From positions 248,001 through 312,000 of the forward strand of contig JAIUPD010000001.1 of the NCBI GenBank assembly GCA_020161615.1: a DNA stretch of 64,000 nt, in the 5' to 3' direction. Under the pieces are notes generated by a model. The model saw only the letters and a list, made by a program, of their open reading frames with translations, was not told the origin of the DNA and ran no database searches. Positions 11,303 through 21,433 of this stretch are shown here, piece after piece. The DNA comes from Pseudomonadota bacterium. GTDB lineage: Bacteria > Pseudomonadota > Alphaproteobacteria > Rhodobacterales > Rhodobacteraceae. Positions within the stretch are counted from its first letter, which is position 1; every line of letters starts with the position of its first letter. The position numbers and the translations under genes are program-made.

Positions 11303-12019
11303 TCATGATGCCTGCGGCTCCCCGGGATTGTCGAGGTCCAGGGCCAGAACCTCGCTCGCCAGCCGCACTGTGACGGGCCGCTTCAGTTGCAGCGCGCGGC
11401 GGTCGATCCGGGCGACCAGCGCGCCGGCTGCGGCCAGCGACCGCTCCATCCGCGGCAGCAGGAAGTCGATGAGGCCGGGGTCCACCTGCAACTGCCGGTC
11501 GGTGAACAGCTTGACCAGAACGGCGGCCAGCAGCGCCTCGTCCGGCTCGGCCAGCGCCGGATGCGCGGCGGCCGAGAGGCGGGAATAGAGGTCGGGCAGG
11601 GCCAGGCCCCAGTCGCGGGCCGGCCTCGGCGCGGTCAGCAGCAACTCGCCCCGGCCCCGCAGATGGTTGATGAGGTGAAAGAGCGCCTCCTCGCCACCGG
11701 TCCCGGCCAGCGTCGCGGCGTCGTCGATCACGATCTTCAAGGGTGCGCCGGGCTCCAGCAGGGCGGGCAGGTCGGCGCGGAAACTCTGGACCGGCTGCCA
11801 ACGGGCGCCGACACGCCGCGCCCAGACATGCGCCAGATGCGTCTTGCCCGAGCCCGGCGGCCCGACCAGCACCGACAGCCCGTTGGGCAGCCCGCGCGGA
11901 TCGTCGAGCGCCGCCACCGCCTGCGCGTTGGACGGCGCCTCGAGGAAATCCTCGCGCCCCATGGCCGCGTCGCTGGGCAGGGCCAGCGGCAATTGTTCAG
12001 GGGATTTCCGGTCCGTCAT
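11303..12019 (-). CDS. hdaA: DnaA-related regulatory protein HdaA
   Basis: About 238 residues. Hda proteins bind the sliding clamp and stimulate ATP hydrolysis by DnaA after initiation, preventing re-initiation. The N-terminus has the clamp-binding-like segment EQLPLALP; the AAA+ Walker A is GPPGSGKTHLAHVWA, the Walker B region KIVIDDAATL, and the DnaA-type arginine-finger/sensor region DLYSRLSAA. There is no C-terminal DNA-binding domain, which separates Hda from DnaA. ATG 12019 is preferred to GTG 12022 because GGAG lies 6 bases before it. The start overlaps the upstream permease gene by 23 bases. Confidence 0.88.
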   Translation of the reverse strand: MTDRKSPEQLPLALPSDAAMGREDFLEAPSNAQAVAALDDPRGLPNGLSVLVGPPGSGKTHLAHVWARRVGARWQPVQSFRADLPALLEPGAPLKIVIDDAATLAGTGGEEALFHLINHLRGRGELLLTAPRPARDWGLALPDLYSRLSAAAHPALAEPDEALLAAVLVKLFTDRQLQVDPGLIDFLLPRMERSLAAAGALVARIDRRALQLKRPVTVRLASEVLALDLDNPGEPQAS

Positions 12020-13133
12020 CACCGTCTCCGGCCACCCGGGGCGGCGTGTCGCGCAGAACCCAGGAGCGCGGCGCGCTGCCGCTCTCGGTCCCGGCGTAGA
12101 GCGCGCTGTCGCGATAGACCCCGGCGAAATGACGGGCGATCACACCGATCGCCGCCGCCACGGGCACCGCCACCAGCATGCCGACGAAGCCGAAGGCCGC
12201 ACCGAAGACGCTGAGCGCGAAGATCAGCCAGACCGGATGCAGGCCGACCGAGCGGCCGACCAGCTTCGGCGTCAGCACATTGCCCTCGATGGCCTGCCCG
12301 GCGACAAAGACCGCTGCGACCAGACCCAGCTGCATCCAGTCGCCCCAGAATTGCACCAGGCCCAGCCCCAGCGCCAGCACGCCGCCGATCACCGCGCCGA
12401 CATAGGGAATGAAGGTGATGAGCCCCGTGATCGCGCCGATCACCAGCCCGAATTGCAGCCCGACCAGCATCAGCCCGACTGCGTAATAGATCCCCATCAG
12501 CAGGCAGACCGTGCCCATTCCGCGCACGAAGGCGGCAACGGTGCGATCAATCTCGAAGGCGAGCTTGCGGATCGTCGGCGCATGGTCCCGTGGCAGCATC
12601 TCGTCGATGCGGGCGATCATGCGGTCCCAGTCGAGCAGCAGGTAGAAGGCCACAACCGGCACCACGACGATCAGCAGGACGATGTTGATCACCGACAGCG
12701 CCGAGCCCAGCACCGCATTCGCCAGCTCGCCACCCCGTTCCTGGGCCGCCTCGCCCAGGCTGGCCAGCGAGCGGCGCAGCGTGGAGTCCGGATCGGCCAG
12801 CGACGGCAACCGCTCGGTCGCCAGCGAATAGGCGCGCTCGACCAGACCGGGGATCGCCTCGCGCAGGGCCTGGAACTGGTCGACCAGCAGCGGCACGACC
12901 AGCAGGATCGCCAGCACGAAGATCAGCAGCACGATCAGCGAGATCAGCACCGTCGCCACGGTCCGGCTGACGCCCGTCCGCTCCAGCCGGTCCGCCAGCG
13001 GGTCGAGGAAATAGGCCAGCGCCGCCCCCAGTACGAAGGGCAGGATGACATCGCCCAGCCGCCACAGCGCCAGAATCAGCAGGGCGGCCAGCACCCCCCA
13101 GATCTGCAACTGTCGCTTGACGCTGAGCGCCAT
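11997..13133 (-). CDS. AI-2E/PerM family membrane permease
   Basis: 378 residues with about seven to eight hydrophobic segments in the usual arrangement: two near the N-terminus (QIWGVLAALLILALW; VILPFVLGAALAYFLDPL), a soluble helical middle (about 100-150), then a cluster including PVVAFYLLLDWDRM, the family signature, and GLITFIPYVGAVIGGVLAL. Members are proposed exporters of small molecules or ions; the substrate is not known. It starts 3 bases after the ferredoxin stop and overlaps hdaA, so it belongs to the same operon. Linkage with hdaA is common in Rhodobacterales. Confidence 0.9.
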   Translation of the reverse strand: MALSVKRQLQIWGVLAALLILALWRLGDVILPFVLGAALAYFLDPLADRLERTGVSRTVATVLISLIVLLIFVLAILLVVPLLVDQFQALREAIPGLVERAYSLATERLPSLADPDSTLRRSLASLGEAAQERGGELANAVLGSALSVINIVLLIVVVPVVAFYLLLDWDRMIARIDEMLPRDHAPTIRKLAFEIDRTVAAFVRGMGTVCLLMGIYYAVGLMLVGLQFGLVIGAITGLITFIPYVGAVIGGVLALGLGLVQFWGDWMQLGLVAAVFVAGQAIEGNVLTPKLVGRSVGLHPVWLIFALSVFGAAFGFVGMLVAVPVAAAIGVIARHFAGVYRDSALYAGTESGSAPRSWVLRDTPPRVAGDGDDGPEIP

Positions 13134-13136
13134 GGC

Positions 13137-13481
<345 letters not shown>

Positions 13482-13676
13482 TCAGCCCCGACATAAAACA
13501 CGCCGGGGCGTTTGACCAGAGTTGCGGCGGCCCGGCCCGCCGCGCGGCGGGCGCCCCGAAATGGTGCCGTCTCTGCCCTTGGGGTGCCGTTTCTCTGCCC
13601 GGAAAATGCCCGGTTCCGACGCCAGATTATTCGCATGTCAGGAAACAATACGCCGAATCGCGCGTTTGAGGTCGTC

Positions 13677-14153
13677 ATGCTCCGCTTCGCTTTCCCGCTT
13701 CTGGTCACCCTCGCCCTCGGCGCCTGTCAGGCCGCCGAGCCCGAGGCTGCCGTGAGCCGGGCGCAGCCCGCGCCCGAGGCGGGGCGTGCGGATGTGGTGC
13801 CGGCGGGGGCCTGCTGGGCGACCGACCGGGTGCCGGCGCTGACCGAAACCCGCTTCGTCCCGGTCGAGGGCCACAGCGGTCTCCAGCCCGAGGAGACCAC
13901 GCTGCGCCCGGCCGAGGATCGCCTGTTCGCCGTGCCTTGCCCCGACCAGATGACCGCCGATATGACCGCCTCGCTGCAGCGGGCGCTCAGCGCGCGGGGC
14001 CTTTATGCCGGGCCGATCACCGGCACGATGGACGCCGAGACCGCCGAGGCCGTGCGCCGCTATCAGGCGCCGCAGGGGTTGGACAGCGGTGTGCTGTCGC
14101 TCGACGCTGCGCAGCAGATGGGTCTGATCGCCATCCCGCGCGACCGTCTTTGA
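13677..14153 (+). CDS. Peptidoglycan-binding domain lipoprotein
   Basis: 158 residues. The N-terminus MLRFAFPLLVTLALGAC is a lipoprotein signal with lipobox LGAC, so the protein is probably membrane anchored in the periplasm. The C-terminal third is a PG_binding_1-like helical bundle (SLQRALSARGLYAGPITG ... TAEAVRRYQAP). The ATG at 13677, six bases after GAGG, was preferred over ATG 13635 because it begins exactly at the signal peptide. Convergent with riboflavin synthase, four bases apart. Confidence 0.8.
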   Translation: MLRFAFPLLVTLALGACQAAEPEAAVSRAQPAPEAGRADVVPAGACWATDRVPALTETRFVPVEGHSGLQPEETTLRPAEDRLFAVPCPDQMTADMTASLQRALSARGLYAGPITGTMDAETAEAVRRYQAPQGLDSGVLSLDAAQQMGLIAIPRDRL

Positions 14154-14157
14154 ACCC

Positions 14158-14769
14158 TTACAGGCCCTTGTCCCAATCCTGCATCCGCGCCACGTAGCGC
14201 GCCAGCGTGTCGATCTCCAGATTGATCGGCTGACCCACGGCGATCTCGCCCCAGGTGGTAACCTGCTGGGTATGCGGGATCAGGTTGACGGTAAACTCCG
14301 CCCCCTCGACCTCGTTCACCGTCAGCGAGGTGCCGTTCAGCGCCACCGACCCCTTGGGCGCGATGAACCGGGCCAGATCCTGCGGCGCGCGGAACCGGAC
14401 GCGGGTGCTGTCGCCCTCGGTCGCGATCTCGGTGATCTCGGCCACGCCGTCGACATGGCCGGACACGATATGCCCGCCCAGCTCGTCCCCCACCTTCAGC
14501 GCGCGTTCCAGGTTCAGCCGCTTGCCCGGCGTCCAGCCCTCGCGTCCCAGCGCGGTCTTGCGCACCGTCTCGGCCGAGATGTCGACGTCGAACCAGTTCT
14601 GGGGCGTGCGACCCAGCGCGACCACGGTCAGGCAGATCCCCGAACAGGCGATCGAGGCGCCGATCTCGATCCCCTCCACGTCATAGGCGGTGGCGATCCG
14701 CGCGCGCAGGTCGCCGCGCTGCTCGACCGACAGGACCCGGCCGATATCGGTGATGATTCCCGTGAACAT
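14158..14769 (-). CDS. ribE: Riboflavin synthase, alpha chain
   Basis: 203 residues; it dismutates 6,7-dimethyl-8-ribityllumazine to riboflavin. The protein consists of two similar beta-barrel lumazine-binding repeats: the first opens with MFTGIITDIGRV and contains CSGICLTV; the second contains GHIVSGHVDGVAEI and LNGTSLTVNEV. The MFTGI start is diagnostic. The gene is alone rather than in a rib operon, and is divergent from kpsS across 124 bases. I see no FMN riboswitch-like structure upstream. Confidence 0.97.
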   Translation of the reverse strand: MFTGIITDIGRVLSVEQRGDLRARIATAYDVEGIEIGASIACSGICLTVVALGRTPQNWFDVDISAETVRKTALGREGWTPGKRLNLERALKVGDELGGHIVSGHVDGVAEITEIATEGDSTRVRFRAPQDLARFIAPKGSVALNGTSLTVNEVEGAEFTVNLIPHTQQVTTWGEIAVGQPINLEIDTLARYVARMQDWDKGL

Positions 14770-14893
14770 GCGCCTCTCTCCGTTCCAGGGCCCCGGATGG
14801 GCCAAAATTCGGCCATCATCGGGGTTTATCGCTGAACTCCTCTCTGGCATCCTTTTCCACAAAGGGGAACACCCCAAGGGCAGAGGCAGGCAC

Positions 14894-16183
14894 ATGATAC
14901 GCACCACCGGCGAGGGGCGCCGTTTCCTTTTTCTGCAAGGCCCGCACGGACCGTTTTTCCGCGATCTGGGTGGCATGCTGCGCCGCACCGGGGCCGAGGT
15001 CCGGCGCATCGGCTTCAACCGCGGCGATCAGGCCTATTGGGGGCGTGAGGGCTACGTGCCCTATACCGGCACGCCCGAGGATTGGCCCGCCGCCATCGCC
15101 GCCGAATTCGAAGGCCAGGGGACCACGGATCTTGTCCTCTATGGCGATACCCGCTTCATCCATGCCGAAGCGGTGCGGCAGGCCCATGCGCGGGGCATCA
15201 CCGTCCATGTCTTCGAGGAAGGCTATCTGCGCCCCTGGTGGGTGACGTACGAGCGGGGCGGCGCCAACGGCCATTCGCGGCTGATGGAGCTGTCCATCCC
15301 GCAGATGCGCCAGGCGCTGGAGAATTGCGAAACCGACCTGATCGACGCACCGGCCCATTGGGGCGACATGCGTCAGCATGTCTATTACGGCTTCGCCTAT
15401 CACGCGCGGATCCTATTGGCGAACGGCGCCTACAAGGGTTTCCGCCCGCACCGGGCGCTGAATGTGGTGCAGGAATTCCGGCTGCACCTGAACCGGCTGG
15501 TGATGATGCCCTTCCACGCCATCGAGCGGCGGCTGGCCACCTGGCGGGTTCGGACCGGCGGTTTCCCCTATCACCTGGCGCTGTTGCAGCTGGAACATGA
15601 CGCGAGCTTTCAGCAGCATTCGCCCTTCCGCACCATGACCGAGTTTCTGGAGGTCGCGATCAAGGGCTTCGCCGAGGGCGCGCCGCGCCATCATCACCTG
15701 GTCTTCAAGGCCCATCCGCTGGAGGATGGCCGGACCAGGCTGAAGGCCGATATCGCCCGCATCGCCGGGGCTTTGGGCGTGGCGGATCGCGTGCATTTCA
15801 TCCGCGGCGGCAAGCTGGCGGGGCTGTTGAACCACGCACGCTCGGCCGTTACCGTCAATTCCACCGCCGCACAGCAGGTGCTCTGGCGGGGCATGCCGCT
15901 GAAGGTCTTCGGCGCGGCGGTCTATGACAAGCCGGAATTCGTTTCGACCCAGCCGCTGCCCGAGTTCTTCGCCCATCCGACCCGGCCCGACCTGCGCGCC
16001 TATCGCGACTACCGGCGCTTCCTGCTGGAGACCTCGCAACTGCCGGGGGGGTTCTATTCCGCAGCAGGGCGGCGGCAGCTTCTAAGGCAGGTGGTCGACC
16101 TGATCCTCTCGCCCGAGGATCCCTATACCGCGCTGATCTCTGGACGTGCGGCGCCACGGCAACACCTGCGGCTCGTGCCCTGA
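14894..16183 (+). CDS. kpsS: Capsule polysaccharide beta-Kdo glycosyltransferase KpsS-like
   Basis: 429 residues. KpsS adds the first Kdo of the conserved lipid-linked poly-Kdo anchor of group-2-type capsules. Typical segments are RFLFLQGPHGPFFRDLG at the N-terminus, DLVLYGDTRFIHAEA, VHVFEEGYLRPWWVTYE and, near the end, VNSTAAQQVLWRGMPLKVFG. The ATG at 14894 was chosen because the upstream in-frame ATG (14690) lies within ribE on the other strand. It is followed by an outer-membrane export gene and kpsC, a coherent capsule set. Confidence 0.9.
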   Translation: MIRTTGEGRRFLFLQGPHGPFFRDLGGMLRRTGAEVRRIGFNRGDQAYWGREGYVPYTGTPEDWPAAIAAEFEGQGTTDLVLYGDTRFIHAEAVRQAHARGITVHVFEEGYLRPWWVTYERGGANGHSRLMELSIPQMRQALENCETDLIDAPAHWGDMRQHVYYGFAYHARILLANGAYKGFRPHRALNVVQEFRLHLNRLVMMPFHAIERRLATWRVRTGGFPYHLALLQLEHDASFQQHSPFRTMTEFLEVAIKGFAEGAPRHHHLVFKAHPLEDGRTRLKADIARIAGALGVADRVHFIRGGKLAGLLNHARSAVTVNSTAAQQVLWRGMPLKVFGAAVYDKPEFVSTQPLPEFFAHPTRPDLRAYRDYRRFLLETSQLPGGFYSAAGRRQLLRQVVDLILSPEDPYTALISGRAAPRQHLRLVP

Positions 16184-16296
16184 GGGCCGGGGGCACAAGA
16201 TGCGGGAGGCCTCCGGCGGACGCCACCTGTATCTTGCCGCGCCCGCCCGGCCGTCTGACCTTTGACCGCCAGACAGCGGCCCGCGGCAATCCCCAC

Positions 16297-16325
16297 TTGG
16301 AAATTCTGCCGCTTCTGCGTATACT
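16297..16325 (+). promoter_or_regulatory. Sigma-70-type promoter of the capsule export gene
   Basis: TTGGAA (16297-16302), an exact 17-base spacer and TATACT (16320-16325). It lies in the 185-base gap between kpsS and the export gene, about 44 bases before the GTG start. This suggests the export gene and kpsC have their own promoter. Confidence 0.6.
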
Positions 16326-16368
16326 TGCGTAAAAAACTTGAGGCAGATCCATCAAAGGAGCCCGAGCA

Positions 16369-17514
16369 GTGTTTGTCAGACCTTCCCGCCGCGTTCGCGC
16401 GCTGGCGCTCGGTGTCCTTGTTGCGGGAGTCGCGGCTTGCACCGCGCCACGCCCGGGACCCACCATGAACGAGATCTTCGCAGGCTCGGTCCTGCGCGAG
16501 GGCGACAGCTATATCGTCGCCGTCGGAGACCGGGTGAACCGGGCCGCGAATGTGCCGACCTCGCTGGGCTTCTCGGACGCGCTGCGCCACGCGCGGCTTC
16601 TGGGCGGCGACACGATCCGCACCGGCGACACCGTGTCGGTCACCGTGTTCGAGAACGTGCCCGAGGGGTTGCTGACCTCGGCCGACACCCCCGGCGCCCG
16701 GCTGACCGAGCTTCAGGTCGACGATCAGGGCTATATCTTCGTTCCCTTCGCCGGCCGCGTCCGCGCCGCGGGCCAGTCGCCCGAGGGGCTGCGCTCGGCC
16801 ATCGCCGAACAGCTCGACCAGCAGACGCCTGACCCGCAGGTCTATGTCAGCCGCACCGGCGGCGACGGGGCCACGGTCAGCGTCGTCGGCCGGGTCGGCG
16901 CCCAGGGCGTCTATCCGATCGAGCGTCCGAACCGCCGCCTGACCGCCATGCTCGCCACCGCGGGCGGGGTCAGCGTGCCCACGCAGACCGCCATGGTCAC
17001 TGTCGCCCGCGGCTCGGTCATCGACCGGGTCTGGCTTGACGATCTCTTCCAATATCCGCAGCTTGACATCGCCATGCGGGGCGGCGACCGCATCTTTGTC
17101 GAACAGGACCAACGGCGCTTCACCGTCATGGGCGCGACCGGCACCCAGGCGCTGATCACCTTCGACCAGCGCGAGCTGACGGCGATCGAGGCTCTGGCCC
17201 AGGTCGGCGGGCTCGATGCCGCGCGGGCCGATCCGACCGGCGTCTTCGTCTTCCGCGACGAACCGGCCGAAGTGGCGCGCAACGTGCTGGGCATGCCGAA
17301 CATTCAGGGCGACACGCGCATCGTCTATGTGCTGGACCTGACGGCCCCGAACGGCATGTTCATGGCCCGTGACTTCCAGATCCGCGACGGCGATTCGATC
17401 TATGTGACCGAGGCTTCTGCCGTGCGCTGGAACCGCCAGATCGCCACGCTCACCGGCGCGCTCAGCGCCACCGGCTCGGCGATCACGGCCATCGACCGGG
17501 CGGCCAACCCCTGA
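16369..17514 (+). CDS. Polysaccharide export outer-membrane lipoprotein (Wza/KpsD/BexD type)
   Basis: 381 residues starting at GTG 16369, eight bases after AAAGGAG. The leader ends in the lipobox VAAC, giving a lipoprotein. The poly-export domain follows (RTGDTVSVTVFENVPEGLL, then LTELQVDDQGYIFVPFAGRV), then SLBB-like beta-grasp repeats (VSVVGRVGAQGVYPIE and VMGATGTQALITF). Such proteins form the outer-membrane channel for capsule export. The gene is 16 bases upstream of kpsC. No inner-membrane ABC transporter genes (kpsM/kpsT) or kpsE are in the window. Confidence 0.92.
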   Translation: MFVRPSRRVRALALGVLVAGVAACTAPRPGPTMNEIFAGSVLREGDSYIVAVGDRVNRAANVPTSLGFSDALRHARLLGGDTIRTGDTVSVTVFENVPEGLLTSADTPGARLTELQVDDQGYIFVPFAGRVRAAGQSPEGLRSAIAEQLDQQTPDPQVYVSRTGGDGATVSVVGRVGAQGVYPIERPNRRLTAMLATAGGVSVPTQTAMVTVARGSVIDRVWLDDLFQYPQLDIAMRGGDRIFVEQDQRRFTVMGATGTQALITFDQRELTAIEALAQVGGLDAARADPTGVFVFRDEPAEVARNVLGMPNIQGDTRIVYVLDLTAPNGMFMARDFQIRDGDSIYVTEASAVRWNRQIATLTGALSATGSAITAIDRAANP

Positions 17515-17530
17515 CCGGCCAGGGCCCGCG

Positions 17531-19555
17531 ATGCCGGGTGACAGCCGCCCTCCACGCCGCCTGATCGCCGCCAGCGGCGGGTTCCTGGGCCCGGGCGCCA
17601 CCGCAAGGCGCCTGCGCCGGATCCTGGAGCTGGCGGTTGCGCGCCCCGTCCTGGGCTGGCCGGGCGGGGGTGACGCGGTGATCGCCTGGGGCCATGCCCC
17701 CCGCGCCCACCGGGCCGAGAGGCTGGCCGCCCGCACCGGCGTGCCCCTCTGGCGGATCGAGGATGCCTGGATCCGCTCGATCAGGCCGGGCCGCGCCGGG
17801 GGCGGGCCGCCGATGGGCCTGCTGATCGACCGGCGCGGCATGCATTACGACCCCACGCAGCCCTCGGACCTTGAGGTCCTGCTGGCCAGTCACGCGCTGG
17901 ACGACGGCGCGCTGATCGCCCGCGCGCGGTTGGCGCTGGAGCGGCTGCGCGCGCTGCATCTGTCCAAGTACAACACCCACGATCCGGGACTGGAGCCGCC
18001 GCCGCCCGGCTATGTGCTGGTGGTGGACCAGGTGCGGGGCGATGCCTCGCTGACCCATGGCGGGCTGGCGCGGCCCGAGCGGCGCTTTCGCGAGATGCTG
18101 GTCATGGCGCAGGAGGAGAACCCCGGCGCCCGCGTCCTGATCCGCGCCCATCCCGAAAGCGCCTCTGGCGCCCGGCCGGGCTATTACGGGCCCGACGATG
18201 CCACGGGGCGCGTCGCTTTCATCGACGGGCCGCATTCGCCCTGGTCGCTCTTCGAGGGGGCGGTCGGCGTCTACACCGTCTCGTCCCAGATGGGGTTCGA
18301 GGCGATTCTGGCCGGACATCGCCCCCGGGTATTCGGCCAGCCCTTCTATGCCGGCTGGGGCCTTTCCGCCGACGAGGACGCTCCGCCCCGGCGCCAGCGC
18401 GTCCTGACCCGGGTGCAGCTTTTCGCCTTGGCGATGCTGGTCTATCCGTTCTGGTACGATCCGCTCCGCGACCGGCTTTGCGCCTTCGAGGAGGTTCTGG
18501 ACCAGATGGAGGCCCGCCTCACCGCCTTTCGGCAGGACCGCGACGGCCATGTCGCCATCGGGATGCGCCGCTGGAAACGGGCGCATTTGCAGGATTTCTT
18601 CGGACGCGAGAAGCCCCTGCGCTTCAGGGCCGAGGGGGCGACGCTGGCCTGGGCCTCGCAGGCGCCGGCGGATTTCAGGGGGCTGAGGGTCGAGGACGGG
18701 TTCCTGCGCTCGCGCGGGCTGGGGGCTGAACTGGTGCCGCCCCTGTCGCTGGCGGTCGATGACCTGGGGATTTACTACGATCCGACCCGGGAAAGCCGCC
18801 TGGAACGGCTGATCGCCGGGCCCCTGCCGCCGGGGGGCGCCGCCCGGGCCGAGCGGCTGCGGCAGGTGATCCGGGCGGCGGGGGTGACCAAGTACAACCT
18901 CGGTCCCGGGGCGGATGCGGCGGGGGCGCTGGCGGCGCTGAGGGCCGAGCGACCGGGCGCGCCGGTGATCCTGATCCCCGGGCAGGTCGAGGACGATGCC
19001 TCGATCCGGCTGGGGGCGGGGGAGGTGCGGACCAACCGCGACCTGATCCTCAGCGCCCGGGCCGCGCATCCCGGGGCGATCCTGCTCTACAAGCCGCACC
19101 CGGATGTGGAGGCGGGCCTGCGGCCGGGCAAGGTGGCGGATGCGGCGACGCTGGCCGATCTGGTGCTGGATGGGGTCGAGGCGGGCGCGGCGCTGGCGCT
19201 GGCGGACCGCGTCTGGACCATCACCTCCGGGCTGGGCTTCGAGGCCCTGCTCAGGGGCATCCCGGTCACCACGCTGGGGGCACCGTTCTATGCGGGCTGG
19301 GGCCTGACCGAGGATCGGGGGCCGGTGCCCGAGCGTCGGCTGGGTGTCTATCCGCGCCCGGACCTGGACCGGCTGACCCATGCGGCGCTGATTGCCTATC
19401 CACGGTATCTGGACCCGGTGACGCGCGAACCCTGCCCGCCGGAACTGGCGGTCGAGCGGCTGGCGAGCGGCAGGACGGCGCGGGGCGGCTGGCGGCTGAG
19501 GCTGCTGGCAAAGCTGCAGGGAAGCGTGGCGAGCTACGCGCATTGGTGGCGGTGA
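17531..19555 (+). CDS. kpsC: Capsule polysaccharide beta-Kdo transferase KpsC
   Basis: 674 residues, the normal KpsC length. KpsC is a bifunctional enzyme that extends the poly-Kdo linker, and the two tandem glycosyltransferase halves are visible. Each half has a motif of the form DGFLRSRGLGAEL or EDAWIRSIRPG near its start, a YDPT motif (HYDPTQPSDLE; YYDPTRESRLE), a KYN motif, VLVVDQVRGDASL or VILIPGQVEDDASI, and GFEAxL followed by PFYAGWGL. It is the last gene of the capsule block. It faces an acyl-CoA synthetase across 141 bases. Confidence 0.95.
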   Translation: MPGDSRPPRRLIAASGGFLGPGATARRLRRILELAVARPVLGWPGGGDAVIAWGHAPRAHRAERLAARTGVPLWRIEDAWIRSIRPGRAGGGPPMGLLIDRRGMHYDPTQPSDLEVLLASHALDDGALIARARLALERLRALHLSKYNTHDPGLEPPPPGYVLVVDQVRGDASLTHGGLARPERRFREMLVMAQEENPGARVLIRAHPESASGARPGYYGPDDATGRVAFIDGPHSPWSLFEGAVGVYTVSSQMGFEAILAGHRPRVFGQPFYAGWGLSADEDAPPRRQRVLTRVQLFALAMLVYPFWYDPLRDRLCAFEEVLDQMEARLTAFRQDRDGHVAIGMRRWKRAHLQDFFGREKPLRFRAEGATLAWASQAPADFRGLRVEDGFLRSRGLGAELVPPLSLAVDDLGIYYDPTRESRLERLIAGPLPPGGAARAERLRQVIRAAGVTKYNLGPGADAAGALAALRAERPGAPVILIPGQVEDDASIRLGAGEVRTNRDLILSARAAHPGAILLYKPHPDVEAGLRPGKVADAATLADLVLDGVEAGAALALADRVWTITSGLGFEALLRGIPVTTLGAPFYAGWGLTEDRGPVPERRLGVYPRPDLDRLTHAALIAYPRYLDPVTREPCPPELAVERLASGRTARGGWRLRLLAKLQGSVASYAHWWR

Positions 19556-19659
19556 GGGGGGGACCATGGTGGGGTTGGCGCGTCTCGCCCACCCCGGCGG
19601 TGCGGGCGCTGCCCTCGTTCTGAAACACCGGGGCAAAGGTCCGTCACCGCCCCCGGCCC

Positions 19660-19689
19660 CAAGACAAAGGGGCGGCTCGCGCCGCCCCT
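19660..19689 (-). terminator. Terminator of the acyl-CoA synthetase gene
   Basis: A 9-bp perfect stem (19668-19676 with 19681-19689) and TCGC loop. Read on the minus strand it is followed by TTTGTCTT, so it mainly serves the minus-strand gene, whose stop codon is 8 bases away. Confidence 0.65.
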
Positions 19690-19696
19690 CCCTCCG

Positions 19697-21340
19697 TCAC
19701 ACCGTCGGCAGGACGTAATCCTTGAACTCGTCCCTGAGCTTGTTCTTCTGCATCTTGCCGGTCGCCCCCAGCGGGATCGTCTCGACAAAGACCACATCGT
19801 CGGGCAGCCACCATTTGGCGATCTTGCCGTCGAACCAGGCCAGCACGTCCTCTTTCGTCACCTTGGCATCGGGCTTCTTCATCACCACCAGCAGCGGGCG
19901 CTCGTCCCATTTCGGGTGATGCGCGGCGATGCAGGCGGCCATGGCGATGCCGGGATGGCCCATGGCGATGTTCTCAAGGTCGATCGAGGAAATCCACTCG
20001 CCGCCCGACTTGATCACGTCCTTGGTCCGGTCGGTGATCTGCATGAAACCGTCCGGGTCGATGGCCGAGACGTCGCCCGTCGGGAACCAGCCCAGCCCCG
20101 CGTCGTCGAAGCGCAGGTTGTCCTCGCCATGGCGGTTGTAATAGCTGTCGACGATCCAGGGACCGCGGACCAGCAACTCGCCCGAAGTCTTGCCGTCCCA
20201 GGGCAGTTCCTTGCCATCGGCCCCGACGATTTTCATGTCGACGCCATAGATGGCGCGGCCCTGTTTCGACAACACCCTGTAGCGGTCCTCGCCCTCAAGT
20301 CCCTCCTGGCCGCCCTTCAGTGTACAGACGGTGCCCAGGGGCGACATTTCGGTCATGCCCCAGGCGTGCAGCACCTGCACCTTGTATTTCTGGTCGAAGG
20401 CCCGCAGCATGGCGGGCGGGCAGGCCGAGCCGCCGATCACCGTGCGCCGCATGGTCGAGAAGCTGAGCCCGTTCGCCTCGGTATGGGCCAGCAGCCCCTG
20501 CCAGACGGTCGGCACGCCGGCGGAAAGCGTCACGCCCTCACCCTCGAAGAGGTCATAGAGCGACTTTCCGTCCATCGCCGCGCCCGGGAAGACGATCTTG
20601 GCGCCGGTCATCGCCGCGGCATAGGGCAGGCCCCAGGCGTTGACGTGGAACATCGGCACCACCGGCAGGATCGTGTCGCGCGAGCTGAGGTTCAGCGCAT
20701 CGGGGGCGACGGCGGCATAGGCATGCAGCACGGTTGAGCGGTGCGAGTAGAGCACGCCCTTGGGGTTGCCCGTGGTCCCCGAGGTATAGCACAGCGACGA
20801 GGCGAGATTCTCGTCGAGCTGCGGCCAGTCATAGGTATCCGACGCCCCGTCGAGCAAATCCTCGTAGCAGATCAGGCCGGGGATCTTGGTGGCCGCCGGC
20901 ATATGCGCGCGATCCGACATCAGGATGAAATGCTTGACGGTGGCATAGCGCGCCGCCGTCGCCTCGACCAGCGGCAGGAAGGTGATGTCGAAGAACAGCG
21001 CCTGATCGCCCGCATTGTCGGCGATCCACACCAGTTGGTCGGGATGCAGCCGCGGGTTCAGCGTGTGCAGCACCATGCCCGCGCCCGAAGCCCCGTAATA
21101 CAGCTCCATATGCCGGTCGGTGTTCCAGGCCAGCGTCGCCACGCGCTGCGTCTGCTTGATGCCCAACCCCTCCAGCGCATTCGCCACACGGCGGGCGCGG
21201 CCCGCGATGCCGCGCCAGGTGGTGCGATGGATCTCGCCTTCCGGGCGGCGTGTGACGATCTCGCGGTTGCCGTGGTGACGGTCGGCATGCACCAGCAGGC
21301 TGGAAATCAGCAGCGGCTGGCTCATCATCTGCCCAAGCAT
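19697..21340 (-). CDS. Long/medium-chain acyl-CoA synthetase (AMP-binding)
   Basis: 547 residues of the ANL superfamily, which activates a carboxylic acid to acyl-AMP and then acyl-CoA. The P-loop is [20 protein letters not shown] at about residue 180; also visible are [24 protein letters not shown], the A8 region [20 protein letters not shown] and the A10 lysine region [13 protein letters not shown]. The ATG at 21340 has an AGGGAGG ribosome site and was preferred over the upstream ATG 21394. The chain-length preference cannot be read from sequence; its similarity is to fatty-acid-CoA ligases of about 540 residues. Confidence 0.93.
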   Translation of the reverse strand: MLGQMMSQPLLISSLLVHADRHHGNREIVTRRPEGEIHRTTWRGIAGRARRVANALEGLGIKQTQRVATLAWNTDRHMELYYGASGAGMVLHTLNPRLHPDQLVWIADNAGDQALFFDITFLPLVEATAARYATVKHFILMSDRAHMPAATKIPGLICYEDLLDGASDTYDWPQLDENLASSLCYTSGTTGNPKGVLYSHRSTVLHAYAAVAPDALNLSSRDTILPVVPMFHVNAWGLPYAAAMTGAKIVFPGAAMDGKSLYDLFEGEGVTLSAGVPTVWQGLLAHTEANGLSFSTMRRTVIGGSACPPAMLRAFDQKYKVQVLHAWGMTEMSPLGTVCTLKGGQEGLEGEDRYRVLSKQGRAIYGVDMKIVGADGKELPWDGKTSGELLVRGPWIVDSYYNRHGEDNLRFDDAGLGWFPTGDVSAIDPDGFMQITDRTKDVIKSGGEWISSIDLENIAMGHPGIAMAACIAAHHPKWDERPLLVVMKKPDAKVTKEDVLAWFDGKIAKWWLPDDVVFVETIPLGATGKMQKNKLRDEFKDYVLPTV

Positions 21341-21433
21341 TCTCGGTCCTCCCTTTGGGTGTCCTATGCCTAAAGCCTGCGCCGGAACGGTCAAGCGGGC
21401 TAACGTAGCGTCACGTCGGTCCGTGACTTTGCG

